Shown piece after piece: positions 1 through 6,203 of a stretch of DNA of 9,294 nucleotides (position 1 is the first letter of the stretch; every line of letters starts with the position of its first letter). Source of the DNA: Clostridiales bacterium (GTDB lineage: Bacteria > Bacillota > Clostridia > Oscillospirales > Acutalibacteraceae); assembly GCA_020859725.1 (NCBI GenBank), contig JAJBVR010000056.1, positions 1 to 9,294 of the forward strand. Reading direction: 5' to 3'. Under the pieces are notes generated by a model. It worked only from the letters and a program-made list of their open reading frames with translations, did not search any database and was not told where the DNA came from. Made by a program: the position numbers and the translations under genes.

Positions 1-45
1 CGATAATTATAGTTATGAAAATTTATATGAAGATAAAACCTGTTT

Positions 46-84
46 AAAAAAAATTATAAAAATAATCCGCGGATAATCCGCGGA
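46..84 (-). terminator. Intrinsic terminator of the nfeD-SPFH operon
   Basis: On the minus strand, just past the SPFH stop codon, two copies of TCCGCGGA at 66-73 and 77-84 form an 8-9 bp GC-rich hairpin with a 1-3 nt loop. It is followed by a U-rich tract that includes eight consecutive U (46-53). Each TCCGCGGA is itself a palindrome, so the element is both a direct and an inverted repeat. I see no gene in the remaining bases 1-45. Confidence 0.8.
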
Positions 85-91
85 GCAAGAA

Positions 92-1015
92 TTATTTTTT
101 AACGCTTTGCGTAATACCCTCGGCAAGCCCTGCAAGCCCCTGTATCTCACTCGGAATAATAATTTTTGTAGCGTTTCCGTTTGCCGCTTTTTCAAAAGCC
201 TCAAGGGATTTGATTTTAACAACGGCATCTGTGGGCTTCGCTTCATTAATCATTTTAATACCGTCCGCTTCAGCCTGCTTTATTTTAAGAATTGCCTGTG
301 CTTCACCGTCTGCCTCACGGATTTTTTGCTCTCTCACCGCATCCGCGCGCAGAATTGCTGATTGTTTTTCGGCTTCCGCCTCAAGAATTTTTGATTCTTT
401 AAATCCCTGAGCCTCAAGTATACGGCTTTGTTTTTCGCCTTCAGACCTTAAAATCGCCTCTCTGCGCTCGCGTTCCGCTTTCATCTGCTTTTCCATTGAA
501 TCCTGAATTTCTTTCGGAGGCAGAATATTTTTAAGCTCAACACGGTTAACCTTAATTCCCCATGGGTCTGTTGCCTCGTCAAGGATAGCGCGTATTTTTG
601 TGTTGATAGTGTCTCTTGAGGTAAGAGTGGCGTCAAGCTCAAGCTCTCCTATGATATTTCTTAAAGTTGTGGCGGTTAAATTTTCAATGGCGGCAAGCGG
701 AGCTTCAACTCCGTAGCAATACAGCTTAGGGTCTGTAATTGCAAAGAAAACAACCGTGTCTATTTTCATAGTAACGTTATCCTTGGTAATAACGGCCTGG
801 GGAGCAAAATCAACAATCTGCTCCTTGAGAGAAACGACCTTTGCAACTCTTTCAATGAACGGAATTTTAACATGAATACCAGTTTCCCAGGTTGCAAAAT
901 ATTTTCCGAGACGCTCAATAACATACGCCTTGGACTGTGCAACAACCTTTATATTCGCAAAAATAAACAAAGCGATGATTATGGCGATAACGAGAATTAT
1001 CATAATACCTTTCAT
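92..1015 (-). CDS. SPFH/band-7 (stomatin/prohibitin-like, QmcA-type) membrane protein
   Basis: Membrane-anchored scaffold of the SPFH (band 7) family, which organises membrane microdomains and associates with membrane proteases. The 307-residue product has one hydrophobic N-terminal anchor (about residues 3-21). A band-7 domain follows (about 25-180), including LKEQIVDF and a KIDTVVFFAITDP segment. A long Glu/Ala/Arg/Lys-rich coiled coil covers about 175-260 and contains repeats such as ILEAEAEKQSAILRA. The short C-terminal tail is glycine-containing. This is the normal length for QmcA/YbbK-like proteins. The ATG is preceded by AAGGAG at good spacing. It lies 17 bp downstream of nfeD on the same strand, and the NfeD-SPFH pairing is a known conserved operon. 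It is followed directly by a strong terminator. Family assignment is secure; the exact client or protease is unknown. Confidence 0.93.
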   Translation of the reverse strand: MKGIMIILVIAIIIALFIFANIKVVAQSKAYVIERLGKYFATWETGIHVKIPFIERVAKVVSLKEQIVDFAPQAVITKDNVTMKIDTVVFFAITDPKLYCYGVEAPLAAIENLTATTLRNIIGELELDATLTSRDTINTKIRAILDEATDPWGIKVNRVELKNILPPKEIQDSMEKQMKAERERREAILRSEGEKQSRILEAQGFKESKILEAEAEKQSAILRADAVREQKIREADGEAQAILKIKQAEADGIKMINEAKPTDAVVKIKSLEAFEKAANGNATKIIIPSEIQGLAGLAEGITQSVKK

Positions 1016-1032
1016 AATTTTCTCCTTAAAAT

Positions 1033-1467
1033 TTAATTATTTTTTATACTTACAATTAATTTAACACCCTCAATTTTTTTAACAATAACAAGAGCGCCCT
1101 CCTGAATATTTTCTCCGTTTTCGCTTCTGGCGGTCCAGATTTGATTATCAACCTTAACCTGCCCCTGTGCGTTAACATTTGAAATACTCTGAGTTACAAC
1201 AGCTGTTTCGCCGATAAATCTGTCTGAATTGGTTTTAACATAGCCCTTTTTATTAAGCCTTTTTGCCAGCGGCCAAAAAACAGCCAGAGAAATAACGGAT
1301 ACCGCCGCGAAAGCTATTATCTGAACAGTTTGGGAAACATCAAATAAGCTTAAAACCAGCGCCACCAATCCGCCGAGTGCAAACCAAATTGAAATCAGCT
1401 GAACACTTGCCGCCTCTACTATAGCCGCAGCAACCATTACCGCCGCCCAAATCCATGTCCAAGTCAT
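1033..1467 (-). CDS. NfeD family membrane protein (short form)
   Basis: Short NfeD-type partner of SPFH proteins. The 144-residue product has hydrophobic segments at about residues 5-42 and 48-66, then a soluble C-terminal OB-fold domain (about 80-142). That domain carries the typical spaced features: FIGETAVV near 84-91, a G-V-K-V strand, Trp111-Thr-Ala, and a final strand ending in KLIVS. It lacks the ClpP-like serine protease domain of long NfeD proteins, so it is the non-protease form. It probably helps assemble or localise the SPFH protein encoded 17 bp downstream. The ATG has a very strong Shine-Dalgarno sequence (AAGGAGGAGG). Transcription should start about 150 nt upstream at a near-consensus promoter and pass through a structured leader with a terminator hairpin, which suggests attenuation. 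Confidence 0.88.
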   Translation of the reverse strand: MTWTWIWAAVMVAAAIVEAASVQLISIWFALGGLVALVLSLFDVSQTVQIIAFAAVSVISLAVFWPLAKRLNKKGYVKTNSDRFIGETAVVTQSISNVNAQGQVKVDNQIWTARSENGENIQEGALVIVKKIEGVKLIVSIKNN

Positions 1468-1497
1468 TTATCCTCCTCCTTTTCCGGTTTCACGCAT

Positions 1498-1540
1498 AAA
1501 AAACTCACACACGGGGAAACAGCGCCCTGCATATGAGTTT
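1498..1540 (-). terminator. Rho-independent terminator hairpin within the nfeD leader
   Basis: On the minus strand AAACUCAUAUGC (1529-1540) pairs with GUGUGUGAGUUU (1501-1512) over 12 positions, three of them G-U wobbles. An inner GGG/CCC extension adds 3 bp. The stem is followed by a run of U (1498-1503, continuous with the U of the 3' arm). It sits about 30 bp upstream of the nfeD start codon and downstream of the promoter, so it would stop transcription before nfeD unless the alternative upstream fold forms. Confidence 0.7.
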
Positions 1541-1616
1541 CTTTTTAAGATAAACTATGCCCAAGGTTTGCCCCCGACTGACATTAGCTGATTTTGCTTA
1601 GCAAGCTTTTTATGTT
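1498..1616 (-). ncRNA. Structured nfeD leader RNA; candidate attenuator, riboswitch or independent small RNA
   Basis: Transcription from the promoter at 1623-1651 would give about 120 nt of RNA before the U run at 1498. A small hairpin forms first (UUGC-UAA-GCAA, about 1594-1604). Then 1512-1576 can fold into one long irregular stem: CGGGG with CCCCG, AAAC with GUUU, CUU with AGG, GCAUA with UAUGC, and an apical UCUU-AAA-AAGA. The 3' side of that stem (AAACUCAUAUGC, 1529-1540) is also the 5' arm of the terminator, so the two folds exclude each other, as in riboswitches and attenuators. I do not recognise a known riboswitch class: no TPP, cobalamin, FMN, SAM, c-di-GMP, fluoride or ZTP core motif was found. 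It could instead be a stand-alone short RNA. Confidence 0.5.
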
Positions 1617-1622
1617 GTTTAA

Positions 1623-1651
1623 ATTATACCATATACAGCCTTTTAAGTCAA
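1623..1651 (-). promoter_or_regulatory. Sigma-A promoter of nfeD leader/operon
   Basis: On the minus strand TTGACT (1646-1651) and TATAAT (1623-1628) are separated by exactly 17 bp. A TG dinucleotide in the extended -10 position (TGGTATAAT) adds strength. The expected start site is near 1616. This is one of the two best promoters in the window. Confidence 0.85.
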
Positions 1652-1697
1652 TATAATCGTCTGACTGACCGTATGGGTGTATAAAAGCAATTTTCTC

Positions 1698-1725
1698 TTG
1701 AATTTCAAATATAATGTGTTAAAAT
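1698..1725 (+). promoter_or_regulatory. Possible weak promoter for the CLC gene
   Basis: TTGAAT (1698-1703), a 16-bp spacer and TAAAAT (1720-1725) form a plausible but imperfect sigma-A promoter facing the CLC gene. The rest of 1700-1843 is extremely AT-rich with several TATAAT-like words, so this choice is uncertain. No fluoride riboswitch or other structured leader was recognised before the CLC gene. Confidence 0.3.
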
Positions 1726-1843
1726 TATTAATTGGATATATTATATTTATTATTATATTTACATATAATGCGGCTGAAATATAACTATATTAAATAAAAC
1801 AAAAGCAAAAAATTATTTTTTAATAGCTGTTAAATTTAAAATT

Positions 1844-3301
1844 ATGCGAAAAAGAGAAAAAACCACTATCAGAAAACTTGAAAATCACAAAACAGAGAGC
1901 CTGTATCTTATAATACGGGGAATTGAAACGGGAATTGCCGCCGGTCTTGTTTGCGTGTTTTACAGATTTTTGCTTTCAAAGGCAGAAGAATATCTGTATA
2001 AAGTGTTAGAATATATTAAAGGCAACCCGATTAAAATCGCCGTTTGGCTTGTAATTCTTGCCGCCCTCGGAGTTTTGGTTTCATTTATCATAAAATGGGA
2101 GCCGAAATCAAGCGGTTCAGGAATACCACAGGTTACCGGAGAAATAAAAGGCTACTTCACTTCAAACTGGATAAAAATTATAATCGCAAAAATGCTCGGA
2201 AGCACAATATCAATTTTTTCCGGGCTTTCTCTTGGCAGAGAGGGACCCAGTGTTCAATTCGGAGGTATGGCGGCAAAAGGCGTTGCAAAAATAACAAAAG
2301 CTGATAAAACAACCGAAATCCGAATGATAAGCTGCGGAGCAGGAGCAGGCCTTGCCGCCGCGTTTAACGCGCCTTTGGCGGGAATAATGTTTGTGCTGGA
2401 GGAAATCCACCACACCTTTGACAAGTCAATTTTATGTATGGGAATTGTTGCCGCTGTAACAGCGGATTTTATTTCAAAAATATTTTTCGGGCAAAGCACT
2501 GTTTTCAGTTATGTTTCCAGGGCTGTTCCGCTTAAATGGTATTGGCTTTTGATTTTGTTGGGAATTTTGCTGGGCATTTTCGGCTCATTTTATAATGTTG
2601 TTATGATTGCAGGGCAAAATCTTTATAACAAAATTAAATTTATTCCAAAATGGGCTAAAATGGGTATTATTTTTGCCGTAAGCGGAATAGTGGGAACTGC
2701 CGCGCCTCTCATACTTTGCGGCGGTCACACAATGGCGGATTTTTTAATAAAAAGCCATCCGTCAATATCTGTTATGATCTTCCTGCTTCTTGCAAAATTT
2801 ATTTTCGGCGTTTTCAGCTTCAGCAGCTCAGCGCCCGGAGGAACTTTATACCCGATTTCCATTTTGGGAACTTATATCGGCGCTGTATACGGAGAAATCG
2901 TAATAAACGCATTTAACCTTAACAGCGATTTATGGCAGGAATTTGTTGTGCTTGGAATGGCGGGGCTTTTCGCGTCAATAGTGCGCGCTCCCATAACCGG
3001 TGTAATAATCGTGTTTGAAATCACGGGAAATATGAACAGCCTTTTGCCTTTGGTAGCGGTAAGCCTAATTTCTTATGCTGCGGCAAATATGATAGGAACT
3101 TCTCCGTTTTACGAATCACTGCTTGAAAGGGCGGTTAACAATAACCCCTCCGAAAATAAAAAAGCTGAGCAAACGAGTGAAAAGGTTTTGCAAACATTTG
3201 TTATACCAACGGGGAGCCCTGTAAGCAGAAAAAAATTTCCGATGTTGAATGGGGAAAGCATTGCCTTGTTGTGGCAGTTGAAAGAGATGATGTGTCAATA
3301 A
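1844..3301 (+). CDS. CLC family chloride channel/H+-coupled transporter, C-terminal domain lost by frameshift
   Basis: Multi-pass membrane protein of the CLC (voltage-gated chloride channel) family. Visible motifs are GSGIPQ (91-96), GREGP (131-135) with gating glutamate Glu133, FNAPLAGIMFVLEE (174-187) with the glutamates expected of H+/Cl- exchangers, GGTLYP (332-337) and PFY (421-423), whose tyrosine matches the central anion-coordinating Tyr. The channel core is therefore complete. The open frame ends at residue 485, with an aberrant tail after Lys464. In the -1 frame the sequence continues as a clean TrkA-C (RCK_C) domain to 3414, giving about 523 residues in total, the usual length for CLC-RCK_C proteins. 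The shift point is a seven-A run. No clear Shine-Dalgarno sequence precedes the ATG, and the frame is open further upstream, so the start is less certain than the rest. A bidirectional terminator follows. Confidence 0.9.
   Translation: MRKREKTTIRKLENHKTESLYLIIRGIETGIAAGLVCVFYRFLLSKAEEYLYKVLEYIKGNPIKIAVWLVILAALGVLVSFIIKWEPKSSGSGIPQVTGEIKGYFTSNWIKIIIAKMLGSTISIFSGLSLGREGPSVQFGGMAAKGVAKITKADKTTEIRMISCGAGAGLAAAFNAPLAGIMFVLEEIHHTFDKSILCMGIVAAVTADFISKIFFGQSTVFSYVSRAVPLKWYWLLILLGILLGIFGSFYNVVMIAGQNLYNKIKFIPKWAKMGIIFAVSGIVGTAAPLILCGGHTMADFLIKSHPSISVMIFLLLAKFIFGVFSFSSSAPGGTLYPISILGTYIGAVYGEIVINAFNLNSDLWQEFVVLGMAGLFASIVRAPITGVIIVFEITGNMNSLLPLVAVSLISYAAANMIGTSPFYESLLERAVNNNPSENKKAEQTSEKVLQTFVIPTGSPVSRKKFPMLNGESIALLWQLKEMMCQ
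3229..3235 (+). other. A7 homopolymer: frameshift point and potential -1 slippery heptamer
   Basis: In the CLC reading frame the bases read as the last base of an AGA codon followed by AAA AAA, that is A_AAA_AAA, a classical -1 slippery heptamer. Shifting here joins Lys464 directly to the RCK_C frame starting with ATT at 3235. A GGGGAG word at 3211-3216 lies 12 nt upstream, in roughly the position of the SD-like stimulator of dnaX. Only a weak 4-5 bp hairpin is visible downstream (about 3262-3276). A lost A, by mutation or sequencing error, explains the data equally well. Confidence 0.6.
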
Positions 3302-3414
3302 CTCCAAAGGGAGACACTAAACTGAAAGAGGGAGACGAGCTTGTTATTATGATAAGCCAACGCCGTTTTTCACAGGACCTTGCAAGAATAGAAAAAATAA
3401 TAAACGGAAGCTAA
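3235..3414 (+). pseudogene. Detached TrkA-C (RCK_C) domain of the CLC transporter (-1 frame)
   Basis: Read from 3235, this stretch encodes 59 residues: ISDVEWGKHCLVVAVERD, then SITPKGDTKLKEGDELVIMI, then a charged tail ending NGS before TAA at 3412-3414. The GDT...L..GDEL.V pattern is the hallmark of TrkA-C/RCK_C ligand-binding domains found at the C terminus of bacterial CLC and Trk/Ktr proteins. It has no start codon or ribosome binding site of its own and contains no further stops or damage. It is therefore the true C terminus of the preceding gene, reached only by a -1 shift or after correcting a missing A. Confidence 0.8.
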
Positions 3415-3418
3415 TAAC

Positions 3419-3452
3419 AAATCCCGCGGAAGCATTAAATTCCGCGGGATTT
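3419..3452. terminator. Bidirectional terminator between the CLC and zinc-ribbon genes
   Basis: AAATCCCGCGGAA (3419-3431) and TTCCGCGGGATTT (3440-3452) form a perfect 13-bp stem with an 8-nt loop, four bases after the RCK_C stop codon. T-rich bases follow the stem on the plus strand (TTTTACATTATTT). On the other strand the stem ends in TTTGTTATT. It sits between convergent genes. I see no gene in 3453-3603. Confidence 0.8.
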
Positions 3453-3603
3453 TACATTATTTGCTGCCAAAAACGGATTGCCCGGCGCTGCAGCTTATAC
3501 GGTTATATAAATACCATAAAACAATTTTGTTCGTTGCAGCTCCGACCGCTCTACCAACAGTATGAAACGCCGGATTACAGGCGCTTTTTATTACAGGAAA
3601 AAA

Positions 3604-4014
3604 TTACTCTTTTTCCTCTTCAGCTTCGTCATCCATCTCAAATTCAAGATATTCGCCGCAATTAGGGCATTCAATTCCACCCTCCATAACGGTATCCTCA
3701 TCAACGGTGATTTCCTCACCGCACGCGGGGCACGTAAGACCGTAAATATCATCCTCAGAGGCGCAGTCACAATCGCAGCCGCAGTCATCATCGCAATCCG
3801 CAAGATAGTCCTCCAAATCGGCCAAATCATCGTCAATTCCGTCAATCGGTTCCGAAAGAAGATCTATATCATCATTAACATCATCAATATCGTTAATAAT
3901 ATTATCCAGCGCATCAACGATAGCCTTAAACATTTTTGTTTCTTTTTTATTTCCGTCAAAATCCAGTCCGTCCAGCAGACCTTTGAGATAGCCGAGGCTT
4001 TCAACAGTATTCAT
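3604..4014 (-). CDS. CD1247-like N-terminal domain and zinc-ribbon protein
   Basis: Small, strongly acidic protein of 136 residues from the start used here. The N-terminal part (about 1-70) matches my memory of the clostridial CD1247 N-terminal domain family: MNTVESLGYLKGLLDGLDFD, then an Asp-rich helical stretch (NDIDDVNDDIDLL) that could form a coiled coil. Residues 74-84 hold a Cys/Asp cluster (C74, C78, C80, C82, C84). A treble zinc ribbon follows with CPAC (95-98) and CPNC (116-119). The tail is Asp/Glu-rich. The longer frame starts at 4074, but the ATG at 4012-4014 is chosen because AAAGGA lies just upstream and the family begins there. Such proteins are sometimes annotated as AraC-type regulators, but no HTH is visible. 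It lies 107 bp after efp. Function is unknown; metal binding is inferred. Confidence 0.8.
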   Translation of the reverse strand: MNTVESLGYLKGLLDGLDFDGNKKETKMFKAIVDALDNIINDIDDVNDDIDLLSEPIDGIDDDLADLEDYLADCDDDCGCDCDCASEDDIYGLTCPACGEEITVDEDTVMEGGIECPNCGEYLEFEMDDEAEEEKE

Positions 4015-4032
4015 AAATATTCCTTTACCCTT

Positions 4033-4071
4033 CCGGCTGCAAATGAAATCACTTTTCCATGAGCAGCCCGG
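4033..4071 (-). other. Hairpin in the leader of the zinc-ribbon gene
   Basis: On the minus strand CCGGGCTGC (4063-4071) pairs with GCAGCCGG (4033-4040) with one bulged G, and an inner ATGGAAA/TTTCAT pairing extends the stem. It ends only a few bases upstream of the Shine-Dalgarno sequence AAAGGA. There is no U run, so it is not a terminator. It could be an mRNA stability or translation-control element, or a processing site between efp and the zinc-ribbon gene. Confidence 0.5.
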
Positions 4072-4121
4072 CATGGATGTGAAAATTATGATTTTAATAT
4101 AAATTTTTCAAGCTGAAAATT

Positions 4122-4679
4122 TTAAGCTCTTTCCATATATTCACAGGTTCTTGTATCCACCCTTACGGAATCGCCTTCATTAATAAAAAGAGGAACTCTG
4201 ATTTCGGCGCCTGTTTCAAGTATTGCCGGTTTAAGAGTGTTTGTGGCTGTGTTTCCTTTAAATCCCGGATCTGTTTTTGTTACAACAAGAGTAACAAAGG
4301 TTGGCGGCTCAACGCCGAAAACCTTTCCTTTATATGAAAGAATACGGCAAATATCATTTTCCTTAACAAATTTAAAATTATCGCTTAAATCCGCTTCTGC
4401 AACCGGAACCATATCAAAAGTTTCCTGATCCATAAAATAATACAGCCCATCATCATTGTAAGAATAGGCCATTTCTTTTCTTTCAATAAATGCGGTTGGG
4501 AATTTTTCGGTTGGATTAAAGGTTTTTTCAACAACCGAACCCTGAATAACATTTTTAATCTTTGTTCTGACGAAAGCAGCGCCCTTGCCCGGCTTAACAT
4601 GCTGAAATTCGATAATCTGGTAAACCTGACCATCCATTTCAAATGTAACGCCGTTTCTGAAATCGCCTGCTGTTACCAT
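4122..4679 (-). CDS. efp: Translation elongation factor P
   Basis: EF-P binds the ribosome between the P and E sites and relieves stalling at consecutive prolines. The 185-residue product has the full three-domain architecture: an N-terminal KOW-like domain (about 1-62), a central OB domain (about 65-127) and a C-terminal OB domain (about 130-185). The exposed loop KPGKGAAF places the modifiable lysine at Lys32, as in Bacillus subtilis EF-P, where it carries a 5-aminopentanol group. No modification gene is visible nearby. The C-terminal motif [16 protein letters not shown] is canonical. The ATG is preceded by GGAGGT at good spacing. It lies 37 bp after aroQ in the same direction, a conserved Firmicutes arrangement. 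No separate promoter is evident in that gap, so the two are probably co-transcribed. Confidence 0.97.
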   Translation of the reverse strand: MVTAGDFRNGVTFEMDGQVYQIIEFQHVKPGKGAAFVRTKIKNVIQGSVVEKTFNPTEKFPTAFIERKEMAYSYNDDGLYYFMDQETFDMVPVAEADLSDNFKFVKENDICRILSYKGKVFGVEPPTFVTLVVTKTDPGFKGNTATNTLKPAILETGAEIRVPLFINEGDSVRVDTRTCEYMERA

Positions 4680-4716
4680 GAGCTTGTACCTCCAAATATA
4701 TGTTTATATGCTTATT

Positions 4717-5154
4717 TTATAATATTTCCATTAATAAATCAATACCCATTTTATAGCTGTTCTTGCCAAAGCCGCAAATTTGCTTTATGCAAACATCAGT
4801 AATAACCGAAATTTTTCTGAACTCCTCTCTGCTGTGAATATCGCTCATATGAACTTCAACAAAAGGAATAAAATCGGAAACGGACTCAATAGCGTCCCTT
4901 ATAGCGTAAGAATAATGGGTGTAAGCGCCGGCGTTAATCACAGCGCCGTCAAATTCATTGCGGCTTTTGTGAATAACATCTATAATTTCGCCCTCGTGGT
5001 TAGACTGAAAAAAGCTTAACCGCGCTCCTTTTTCCCGCGCGTAAATTTCAAGCTCATTATTTATTTGCTCAAGAGTTTCTGCGCCGTAAACATCTTTTTT
5101 TCTTATTCCCGTCATATTAAGATTAGGGCCGTTTAAAACAAGTATTTTTTTCAT
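4717..5154 (-). CDS. aroQ: 3-Dehydroquinate dehydratase, type II
   Basis: Type II dehydroquinase catalyses 3-dehydroquinate to 3-dehydroshikimate in the shikimate pathway, as a cytosolic dodecamer. The 145-residue length is normal. Visible motifs are LNGPNLNMTGIR (7-18) with the lid arginine Arg18 and the catalytic Tyr23 in DVYG, SNHEGEIID (51-59), INAGAYTHYS (73-82), the catalytic His102 in the VEVHMSDIHSREEFR motif, and GFGKNSY near the C terminus. The usual INPGAYTH reads INAGAYTH here, a mild substitution with Asn74 kept. The ATG has an AGGTGA ribosome binding site. The gene starts only about 12 bp after the U run of the rpsU terminator and is followed by efp 37 bp on. Its expression may therefore depend on read-through from rpsU or on a promoter inside rpsU. 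Confidence 0.95.
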   Translation of the reverse strand: MKKILVLNGPNLNMTGIRKKDVYGAETLEQINNELEIYAREKGARLSFFQSNHEGEIIDVIHKSRNEFDGAVINAGAYTHYSYAIRDAIESVSDFIPFVEVHMSDIHSREEFRKISVITDVCIKQICGFGKNSYKMGIDLLMEIL

Positions 5155-5166
5155 AAATTCACCTAT

Positions 5167-5206
5167 AAAAAACCAAGGGGAAACGCTTTAACGGCCGTTT
5201 CCCCTT
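5167..5206 (-). terminator. Terminator of rpsU
   Basis: AAGGGGAAACG and CGTTTCCCCTT (5175-5185 and 5196-5206) form an 11-bp stem. On the minus strand it is followed by GG and six U (5167-5172). It lies 12 bp past the rpsU stop and 12 bp before the aroQ start. Confidence 0.85.
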
Positions 5207-5218
5207 TTATGTATATTA

Positions 5219-5395
5219 CTACTTATACTTTCTTTTATGAGCTGCCTCGCTCTTTTTCTTACGAGCTACGGAAGGCTTTTCATAGTGCTCTCTTTTGCGA
5301 ACCTCTTGAATAATGCCGTCACGAGAAGTCTGACGCTTGAAACGGCGCAAAGCGCTGTCAAGAGTTTCATTTTCTTTGATTCTAACCTGGCTCAC
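5219..5395 (-). CDS. rpsU: 30S ribosomal protein S21 (GTG start)
   Basis: S21 is a small basic protein at the 30S platform involved in translation initiation. The 58-residue product starts with [20 protein letters not shown] after the initiator, continues [20 protein letters not shown] and ends with the Lys/Arg-rich [10 protein letters not shown]. This is the complete, typical bacterial S21. The start is a GTG (5393-5395) preceded by a GGAGGGAGGGA Shine-Dalgarno stretch. No ATG fits, so ATG-only gene calls would miss it. A consensus sigma-A promoter at 5457-5485 gives a leader of about 55 nt. A strong terminator follows 12 bp after the TAG. The gene therefore forms its own highly expressed unit inside the minus-strand block, between dut and aroQ. 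Confidence 0.96.
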   Translation of the reverse strand: MSQVRIKENETLDSALRRFKRQTSRDGIIQEVRKREHYEKPSVARKKKSEAAHKRKYK

Positions 5396-5456
5396 CGGAT
5401 TCCCTCCCTCCGACCTCTGGCAGGGGTAAATTTGATATCTTTAATATCCAGGCAAG

Positions 5457-5485
5457 ATTATAAACAAATAAAAATGAAAAGTCAA
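5457..5485 (-). promoter_or_regulatory. Sigma-A promoter of rpsU
   Basis: TTGACT (5480-5485) and a perfect TATAAT (5457-5462) are separated by 17 bp on the minus strand. The expected start is near 5450, about 55 nt before the rpsU GTG. The short leader has a GATAT/ATATC hairpin, and a CCCCT word that could pair with the G-rich Shine-Dalgarno region. Confidence 0.85.
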
Positions 5486-5571
5486 GTATTTTATCAAATA
5501 ATGTATAAAAGAAATGAAAACAGTGTTAAGAAAATGCAAATTTTTCACATTATCGGCAAAAATAGCCGTAT

Positions 5572-6090
5572 TTATTTTTTATTTGCATTTGTTGAACCAA
5601 AGCCGCCGTTTCTCACTCCGCCGGCGTTATCATCAAAAGTAATTCCGAATTCAACAAAAATACCCTGGGCAAATCCTTCTCCCGCCGAAACGGTAACCGT
5701 GTGCCCATCATCATAAGCATCGCAGGAAATTTTTATCATAATATGCCCTTCGTTTGAAGAATTATAATAATCAGAATCAATTATTCCCACGGAATTATCA
5801 AGCTGAACACGATGCTTGAAACCAAGACCGGAACGCGGATATATTTTAAGCACCCAGCCATCATTAATTTCAGAACGTATGCCTGTTGGTATCAGAACCG
5901 ATTTTCCTTTAACGATATTCAAATCCACCGGGCAGTAAAAATCATACCCCGCCGAGCCTGACGTTGCCCTTTGAGGAAGCTTTATCGAATCATAAATCCG
6001 GCGGACGTCGCCGCAATCCGGAAAATTTTTTTTAAAATCCGATTCAAACTGCTCAAAGCTTACCTTTTTAAAAGACGCTATTCTCTGCAT
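5572..6090 (-). CDS. dut: Deoxyuridine 5'-triphosphate nucleotidohydrolase (dUTPase)
   Basis: Homotrimeric dUTPase: dUTP to dUMP and diphosphate, which keeps uracil out of DNA and supplies dUMP for thymidylate synthesis. All five motifs are present in the 172-residue product: I, GSAGYDFY with Asp50; II, PRSGLGFK (85-92); III, VGIIDSDYYN (101-110) with the base- and water-binding Asp105; IV, GEGFAQ (137-142); V, RNGGFGSTN (160-168). A 35-residue N-terminal extension before the core is present, as in some clostridial homologues. The ATG follows AGAGGAT. A promoter lies 42-70 bp upstream, after the mazF terminator, so dut is an independent unit. No strong terminator follows; a short CGGC/GCCG hairpin at 5554-5568 lacks a U run. 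Motif V distinguishes it from dCTP deaminase. Confidence 0.95.
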   Translation of the reverse strand: MQRIASFKKVSFEQFESDFKKNFPDCGDVRRIYDSIKLPQRATSGSAGYDFYCPVDLNIVKGKSVLIPTGIRSEINDGWVLKIYPRSGLGFKHRVQLDNSVGIIDSDYYNSSNEGHIMIKISCDAYDDGHTVTVSAGEGFAQGIFVEFGITFDDNAGGVRNGGFGSTNANKK

Positions 6091-6131
6091 ATTTATCCTC
6101 TTTTCCGTTCAAATAATAAAATATTTTAAAT

Positions 6132-6160
6132 ATAATACCATTATTTCGGATTATTCGCAA
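6132..6160 (-). promoter_or_regulatory. Sigma-A promoter of dut
   Basis: TTGCGA (6155-6160), a 17-bp spacer and TATTAT (6132-6137) with an extended -10 TGG lie between the mazF terminator and the dut start. The -35 box matches four of six consensus positions. Confidence 0.6.
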
Positions 6161-6168
6161 GCATTAAT

Positions 6169-6198
6169 AAAAAAAGGATAACCCGCGCGGAGTTATCC
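6169..6198 (-). terminator. Terminator of mazF/ndoA
   Basis: GGATAAC (6192-6198 on the minus strand) pairs with GTTATCC (6176-6182) over 7 bp, with a GC-rich loop that can add 2 bp, followed by seven U (6169-6175). It begins 5 bp after the mazF stop codon. Confidence 0.85.
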
Positions 6199-6203
6199 GT
6201 ATT

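Noticed and set aside
1684..1843. Possible fluoride riboswitch before the CLC gene
   Set aside because: CLC genes of the fluoride type often carry one. This leader is nearly pure A/T with no conserved fluoride-riboswitch core, and the protein has a standard GREGP chloride-type motif.
3512..3590. tRNA-like stretch on the minus strand, with GTTGGTAGAGC (3548-3558) resembling a D-arm
   Set aside because: The 5' half of the D-stem does not pair, no anticodon stem forms and there is no T-arm or CCA. At most this is a tRNA relic, and it may be chance.
3562..4062. Plus-strand 166-codon frame antisense to the zinc-ribbon gene
   Set aside because: It is a shadow of the Asp-rich coding strand (repetitive Ile/Asn/Ala codons) and has no initiation signals.
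4101..4122. AT-rich inverted repeat AAATTTTTCA/TGAAAATTT at the efp stop codon
   Set aside because: Stem is almost entirely A-U with a bulge and a 3-nt loop, too weak to call a terminator.
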